Positions 24,789 through 28,916 of a stretch of 28,916 nt of DNA are shown piece after piece (the stretch's first letter is position 1; each line of letters begins with the position of its first letter). Source of the DNA: Streptomyces fulvoviolaceus (GTDB taxonomy: Bacteria; Actinomycetota; Actinomycetes; Streptomycetales; Streptomycetaceae); NCBI RefSeq assembly GCF_000718165.1, contig NZ_JOEY01000083.1, positions 1-28,916 on the forward strand, written 5' to 3'. The position numbers and the translations under genes were made by a program. The notes beneath the pieces were generated by a model. The model made no database searches, had not been told where the DNA came from, and worked only from the letters and a program-made list of their open reading frames with translations.

Positions 24789-25958
24789 ATGCGCTTCCGC
24801 CACCCCGACGGCACCACCGTCCACCTCGCCTACTGCACCAACGTCCACCCCGCCGAAACCCTCGACGGCGTCCTCGCCCAGCTCCGCGACCACTGCGAAC
24901 CCGTCCGCCGCCGGCTCGGCCGCGATCGCCTCGGCATCGGCCTGTGGCTCGCCCGGGACGCCGCCCACTCCCTCGTCACCGACCCGTCCGCGCTGCGCGA
25001 CCTGCGCACCGAACTCGACCGACGCGGCCTCGAAGTCGTCACCCTCAACGGCTTCCCCTACGAGGGATTCGGCGCCGAGGAGGTCAAGTACCGCGTCTAC
25101 AAGCCGGACTGGGCCGACCCCGAACGCCTCGACCACACCACCGCCCTGGCCCGCGTCCTCGCCGGACTCCTCCCCGACGACGTCACCGAGGGCAGCGTCT
25201 CGACCCTGCCACTGGCCTGGCGCACCGCCTATGACGACGGATGCGCGGAGAAGGCTCGCACCGCCCTCCTCACCCTCGCCGAACGCCTCGACGCCCTGCA
25301 GGAGTTGACCGGCCGCTCCATCCGCATCGGCCTGGAACCGGAACCCGGCTGCGTCGTCGAGACCACCACCGACGCCATCGCCCCGCTGACCGCGATCGCC
25401 CACGACCGGATCGGCATCTGCGTCGACACTTGCCACCTCGCCACCTCCTTCGAAGACCCGCACACCGCCCTGGACACGCTCACCCGGGCCGGCATCCCCG
25501 TCGTCAAGTCCCAGCTGTCGGCCGCCCTGCACGCCGAGCACCCCCATCTCCCCGAGGTCCGCGAGGCCCTGGCCGCCTTCGACGAACCCCGCTTCCTGCA
25601 CCAGACCCGCACCGCCACCTCCGCCGGCCTGCGCGGCACCGACGACCTCGGCGAGGCCCTCGGCGGCGACACCCTGCCCGACGCGGCACCCTGGCGCGCC
25701 CACTTCCACGTCCCGCTGCACGCGGCCCCAGCCGAGCCCCTCACCTCCACGCTCCCGGTGCTGAAGGCCGCACTGACCCGGCTCGTCGGCGGCCCGCACC
25801 CGCTCACCCGTCACCTCGAGGTCGAGACCTACACCTGGCAGGCCCTCCCGTCCGAGCTGCGGCCCCGCGGTCGCGCCCAGCTCGCCGACGGCATCGCCGC
25901 CGAACTCACCCTCGCCCGCGACCTGTTGACGGACCTCGGCCTGAAGGAGCTCCCATGA
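24789..25958 (+). CDS. eboE: EboE, xylose-isomerase-like metabolite traffic protein
   Basis: This 389-residue TIM-barrel protein begins with HLAYCTNVHPAETLDGVL and contains VTLNGFPYEGFGAEEVKYRV, both typical of EboE. Likely metal-binding residues lie in GLEPEPGCVVETT, ICVDTCHLATSFED and HFHVPLH near the end. EboE is related to sugar isomerases but its reaction is unknown. In cyanobacterial ebo operons it is required with EboA, B, C, D and F for export of a scytonemin precursor, hence the traffic name. Here it is between EboB (three-base gap) and EboF (ATGA overlap). Cytoplasmic. Confidence 0.88.
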   Translation: MRFRHPDGTTVHLAYCTNVHPAETLDGVLAQLRDHCEPVRRRLGRDRLGIGLWLARDAAHSLVTDPSALRDLRTELDRRGLEVVTLNGFPYEGFGAEEVKYRVYKPDWADPERLDHTTALARVLAGLLPDDVTEGSVSTLPLAWRTAYDDGCAEKARTALLTLAERLDALQELTGRSIRIGLEPEPGCVVETTTDAIAPLTAIAHDRIGICVDTCHLATSFEDPHTALDTLTRAGIPVVKSQLSAALHAEHPHLPEVREALAAFDEPRFLHQTRTATSAGLRGTDDLGEALGGDTLPDAAPWRAHFHVPLHAAPAEPLTSTLPVLKAALTRLVGGPHPLTRHLEVETYTWQALPSELRPRGRAQLADGIAAELTLARDLLTDLGLKELP

Positions 25959-27349
25959 GCACACCTGAAGGAAGCGGCCCCACCCCACTCCTCGTCCTCG
26001 ACGTCGTCGGCCTCACCCAACGTCTCCTCGACCACATGCCCCACCTCAAAGCCCTCGGCCGGTCCGGCTCCCGCGCCCCGCTCGGCACCGTCCTGCCCGC
26101 CGTCACCTGCGCCGCTCAGTCCACCTTCCTCACCGGCACCCACCCGTCGGAGCACGGCATCGTCGGCAACGGCTGGTACTTCCGCGAACTCGGCGACGTA
26201 CTCCTGTGGCGCCAGCACAACGGCCTCGTCGCAGGAGACAAACTCTGGGACGCCGCCCGCCGCGCCCACCCCGGCTACACGGTCGCCAACATCTGCTGGT
26301 GGTACGCCATGGGCGCCGACACCGACATCACCGTCACCCCCCGTCCGATCTACTACGCCGACGGCCGCAAGGAACCCGACTGCTACACCCGGCCCCCGGC
26401 CCTGCACGACGAACTCACCGAGAAACTCGGCACCTTCCCCCTCTTCCACTTCTGGGGCCCCGGCGCGGACCTGGTCTCCAGCCAGTGGATCATCGACGCG
26501 ACCCGCCACATCATGCGCACCCGGCACCCCGACCTGACGCTCTGCTACCTCCCGCACCTCGACTACGACCTGCAGCGCTTCGGCCCCGACGACCCGCGCT
26601 CCCTGAAAGCGGCCGCCGACCTGGACAAGGCCATGGCCCCGCTGTTGAGGGAAGCCCGAGCCGAGGGCCATACCGTCGTCGCGCTGTCCGAGTACGGGAT
26701 CACACGCGCGGACCGCCCCGTCGACATCAACCGCGCTCTGCGCCGCGCCGGCCTGCTGGAGGTGCACACGCAGGACGGCATGGAGTACCTCGACCCGATG
26801 GCATCCCGTGCCTTCGCCGTCGCCGACCACCAGATCGCCCACGTCTACGTCCGCCGACCGGAGGACCTGGACGCCGCCCGAGCCGCGCTCGCCGAGCTGC
26901 CCGGCATCGAGCAACTCCTGGACGACGAGGGCAAGAAGACTCACCATCTCGACCACCCGCGCTCCGGCGAACTCGTCGCCGTGGCGGAGCCGGACGCCTG
27001 GTTCACGTACTACTACTGGCTCGACGACGCCCACGCGCCCGACTTCGCACAGCTCGTCGAGATCCACCGCAAACCCGGCTACGACCCGGTCGAACTCTTC
27101 ATGGATCCCCTCGACCCCTACGTCAAGGTCAAGGCGGCCACCGCGCTGGCCCGCAAGAAACTCGGCCTGCGCTACCGCATGGCGGTCGTGCCCCTGGATC
27201 CGTCACCTATTCGCGGCAGCCACGGCCGCCTTCCCGCGAGCGACGACGACGGTCCGCTCCTCATCTGCTCCACCCCCCGCGCTGTCGGCGACCGCATCGA
27301 GGCCACCGACGTGAAAGCACTGCTGCTCCAACTCGCCGGTCTCGACTGA
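25955..27349 (+). CDS. eboF: EboF, alkaline-phosphatase-superfamily nucleotide pyrophosphatase-like protein
   Basis: This is a 464-residue protein. The superfamily fold shows D16 in LLVLDVVGLT, the likely nucleophile T51 in LPAVTCAAQSTFLTG and GTHPSEHGIVGNGWY. Later ligand motifs differ from classical phosphodiesterases: HLDYDLQRFG (201-210) has no His where DxxGHxxG is usual, and SEYG (245-248) replaces the common DHG. H292 and H296 remain in ADHQIAHVYV. It therefore looks like an EboF protein with a reworked metal site. In the pathway it may hydrolyse a diphosphate or phosphate bond. The start ATG 25955 overlaps the EboE stop, and the gene closes the operon. No signal peptide is visible. 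Confidence 0.87.
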   Translation: MSTPEGSGPTPLLVLDVVGLTQRLLDHMPHLKALGRSGSRAPLGTVLPAVTCAAQSTFLTGTHPSEHGIVGNGWYFRELGDVLLWRQHNGLVAGDKLWDAARRAHPGYTVANICWWYAMGADTDITVTPRPIYYADGRKEPDCYTRPPALHDELTEKLGTFPLFHFWGPGADLVSSQWIIDATRHIMRTRHPDLTLCYLPHLDYDLQRFGPDDPRSLKAAADLDKAMAPLLREARAEGHTVVALSEYGITRADRPVDINRALRRAGLLEVHTQDGMEYLDPMASRAFAVADHQIAHVYVRRPEDLDAARAALAELPGIEQLLDDEGKKTHHLDHPRSGELVAVAEPDAWFTYYYWLDDAHAPDFAQLVEIHRKPGYDPVELFMDPLDPYVKVKAATALARKKLGLRYRMAVVPLDPSPIRGSHGRLPASDDDGPLLICSTPRAVGDRIEATDVKALLLQLAGLD

Positions 27350-27437
27350 CCGGCACCACCGGATCGGTCTCTTCCGACTGGTCACAAGTGAAGCACTCAC
27401 CACTGACAACGCCCTCCGATCCCGAGGAGTTCCAGGC
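27350..27437 (+). promoter_or_regulatory. Gap between EboF and the Tat isomerase, possible own promoter
   Basis: The 88-base gap is less GC-rich in the middle (GTCACAAGTGAAGCACTCAC at 27382-27401), which includes a short GTGA/TCAC symmetry. A GAGGAG ribosome site (27424-27429) precedes the ATG. No clear -35/-10 pair or terminator was found, so read-through from the ebo operon is also possible. Confidence 0.3.
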
Positions 27438-28478
27438 ATGAGCCGCATGCACCGCACGGACCCCGAACTCACCCACCGCCTCAGCAGACGAGGCATGCTC
27501 GGCGTGGCCGCCGGCGCCACCGCCGCCGCCCTGCTCGGAGCCGCCGCGGCCCCGGCCACCGCCGCCACCGAGACCGCGACCGGAGCCGCCGGCCGCGGCC
27601 GCCCCGTCCTGCCGCCCGGCCGGCTCGGCATCCAGCTCTACAGCCTGCGCGACAAGGTCTCCACGCTGGGCTTCGCCCCCGTCTTCGCCGAACTGGAGAA
27701 GTACGGCTACGACGAGGTCGAGTTCGCCGGATACACCCAGGGCTCGGCCGGCCCGATCACACTCGCCCAGCTCAAGCGACTGGCGAAGAACTACGGCCTG
27801 AACCCGATCGGCAGCCACGTCGGCTACTACTCCACCGACCCGAACGCCTACACCTTCGCCCAGAACCTCACCAAGGTCCTCGACGACGCCCAGGCACTCG
27901 GCCTCAAACACATCGGCACCGCCTCCGGGCCGTTCCGCTACGGCTCCACCGTCGACGCGTGGAAGCGCGCGGCCGAGGAGTTCAACGCGTACGGCGCGGC
28001 GGCGAAGGCGCGTGGCATGAAGTTCTACCAGCACAACCACTCCGAGGAGTTCTCCTTCGCCACCGACAACCCCAAGGTCCGCCTCTACGACGTGCTGCTC
28101 GCCGAGACCGACCCCGACCTCGTCTACCTGGAGATGGACATCTTCTGGGCGTACTCGGGCCAGTTCCGCTTCTCCAAGCGGCCCGACGGCACGCCCGCGC
28201 CCTTCGAACCCCTCGACTACGTCCTCAGGCAGCCGCACCGCTACCCGCTGTTCCACGTCAAGGACGGGGTGAGCGACCCGGCGAACCAGTACGGCTACCG
28301 CATGACCGACGTCGGCGACGGCGACATCGACTACCAGCGGTTCATCTCCGCCGTGACCCGGCTGCGCGGCGAACGACTGGCCCACCACTGGCAGGCCGAG
28401 CACGACCAGCCGACCGAGTCCTTCACGTTCGCGCGCCGCTCCAGCGAGTACCTCCACTCGCTGAGGGAGAAGTGCTGA
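27438..28478 (+). CDS. Tat-exported sugar phosphate isomerase/epimerase (TIM barrel)
   Basis: This 346-residue protein has a twin-arginine signal: SRRGML at 16-21, then the Ala-rich hydrophobic stretch GVAAGATAAALLGAAAAPAT and a likely cleavage near residue 43. The mature protein is a xylose-isomerase-like barrel starting GIQLYSLRDKV. Metal-site candidates lie in YQHNHSEEF, YLEMDIFWA, LFHVKDGV and the family end motif DVGDGDIDYQRF. Tat export implies folding with its metal inside the cell and action outside, where the secreted dehydrogenase and ThuA-DUF1080 protein also work. Keto-sugar isomerisation or cleavage is plausible. It follows the ebo operon but is not overlapped with it, and ends at a strong hairpin. 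Confidence 0.92.
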   Translation: MSRMHRTDPELTHRLSRRGMLGVAAGATAAALLGAAAAPATAATETATGAAGRGRPVLPPGRLGIQLYSLRDKVSTLGFAPVFAELEKYGYDEVEFAGYTQGSAGPITLAQLKRLAKNYGLNPIGSHVGYYSTDPNAYTFAQNLTKVLDDAQALGLKHIGTASGPFRYGSTVDAWKRAAEEFNAYGAAAKARGMKFYQHNHSEEFSFATDNPKVRLYDVLLAETDPDLVYLEMDIFWAYSGQFRFSKRPDGTPAPFEPLDYVLRQPHRYPLFHVKDGVSDPANQYGYRMTDVGDGDIDYQRFISAVTRLRGERLAHHWQAEHDQPTESFTFARRSSEYLHSLREKC

Positions 28479-28487
28479 CGGAGCGCG

Positions 28488-28558
28488 TGCACGACTGAGG
28501 CGGGACCCCGCGGGCGCAGGGGGCGCTCCCCGCCCGATCGGGGTCCCGCCGTCGTGCA
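28488..28558. terminator. Nested bidirectional terminator between converging genes
   Basis: Four nested stems are seen: TGCACGAC (28488-28495) with GTCGTGCA (28551-28558); GGCGGGACCCCG (28499-28510) with CGGGGTCCCGCC (28539-28550); CGGGCG (28511-28516) with CGCCCG (28531-28536); and GGGG (28520-28523) with CCCC (28528-28531, sharing its last base with the previous stem). A 3-base TGA bulge separates the outer two. It lies between the isomerase and the leftward fdhD, fitting a shared terminator. Confidence 0.9.
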
Positions 28559-28570
28559 GCGGGGGGCCGG

Positions 28571-28916
28571 TCAGCCCTGGGTGGCCGCGGCCCGCAGGGT
28601 GATGCGGTCCTGTCCCGCGTACACGTTCATGGAGGTGCCGCGCAGGAAGCCGACCAGGGTCAGGCCGGTCTCGGCGGCGAGATCGACGGCTAGGGATGAG
28701 GGGGCTGATACGGCTGCGAGGAGGGGGATGCCGGCCATGACGGCCTTTTGGGCCAGTTCGAAGGAGGCGCGTCCTGAGACGAGCAGGATGGTGCGGGATA
28801 GCGGCAGGTCGCCGTTCTGCAGGGCGCGGCCGACGAGTTTGTCGACGGCGTTGTGGCGGCCGACGTCCTCGCGGATGTCGAGGAGTTCGCCGTGTTCGGT
28901 GAACAGGGCTGCGGCG
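28571..28916 (-). CDS. fdhD: FdhD, C-terminal 114 residues (gene enters from the right edge)
   Basis: The leftward frame runs from base 28916 to a TGA at 28573-28571. It contains [14 protein letters not shown], then [15 protein letters not shown], and [20 protein letters not shown], the conserved C-terminal half of FdhD, which sulfurates the molybdenum cofactor of formate dehydrogenases. The family call is firm. The N-terminal half and catalytic cysteine are outside the window. This cannot be the continuation of the fdhD at the left edge in a linear chromosome, so it is a second copy or reflects how the sequence was assembled. Bases 28684-28720 encode several A-ending codons that are rare in the rest of the window. 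It converges on the Tat isomerase across a strong terminator. Confidence 0.9.
   Translation of the reverse strand, partial: AAALFTEHGELLDIREDVGRHNAVDKLVGRALQNGDLPLSRTILLVSGRASFELAQKAVMAGIPLLAAVSAPSSLAVDLAAETGLTLVGFLRGTSMNVYAGQDRITLRAAATQG

Overview
The window is high-GC DNA (strong G/C bias at third codon positions, GTG starts, ATGA/GTGA gene overlaps, GntR/ROK regulators, Tat-type signals), consistent with a Streptomyces or closely related actinomycete chromosome. It is densely coding. No tRNA, rRNA, CRISPR array or insertion sequence was seen, and no gene-free stretch exceeds about 220 bases.

Region 1 (1-6300) is a formate/oxalate-type redox module. A leftward operon encodes a molybdopterin catalytic subunit, a fused NuoE/NuoF-like flavoprotein, a multi-cluster iron-sulfur subunit and the start of FdhD. 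The usual one-piece formate dehydrogenase alpha chain is split here: the Mo-cofactor half is the first gene and its N-terminal Fe-S half is the third. Divergent from it are an oxalate/formate-antiporter-family MFS protein and an overlapping 45-residue one-helix protein. A second fdhD, represented by its C-terminal end, lies at the far right edge in the same orientation.

Region 2 (6400-8280) holds a ketoacyl-ACP synthase III paralogue with a hairpin against its start codon, and a GntR/FCD regulator. The regulator's promoter shares the 9-mer ACTGTAGAC with the promoter region between the formate operon and the transporter.

Region 3 (8456-19670) is a sugar or cyclitol uptake and oxidation locus. 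It has a ROK repressor, an RbsA/RbsC/RbsB-type ABC importer, a Gfo/Idh/MocA oxidoreductase and a TIM-barrel isomerase. These are followed by a secreted PQQ-type sugar dehydrogenase with PKD and CBM6 domains and a ThuA-DUF1080 lipoprotein.

Region 4 (19765-27349) is a tightly overlapped seven-gene ebo-type operon. It runs: inositol-3-phosphate synthase-like, UbiA-like prenyltransferase (EboC), TIM-barrel isomerase, EboA, TatD-like EboB, EboE, EboF. No EboD (dehydroquinate-synthase-like) gene is present; the inositol-phosphate synthase and the extra isomerase are in its place. This suggests an operon making or moving a cyclitol-derived, possibly prenylated small molecule. A Tat-exported TIM-barrel isomerase follows (27438-28478). 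It ends at a strong nested hairpin shared with the converging fdhD end.

The least ordinary points are the split Mo enzyme with an altered substrate-site motif and a shortened cofactor-binding domain, the EboD-less ebo operon with a divergent EboF metal site, the shared regulator motif, and the two same-direction fdhD genes at the window edges.
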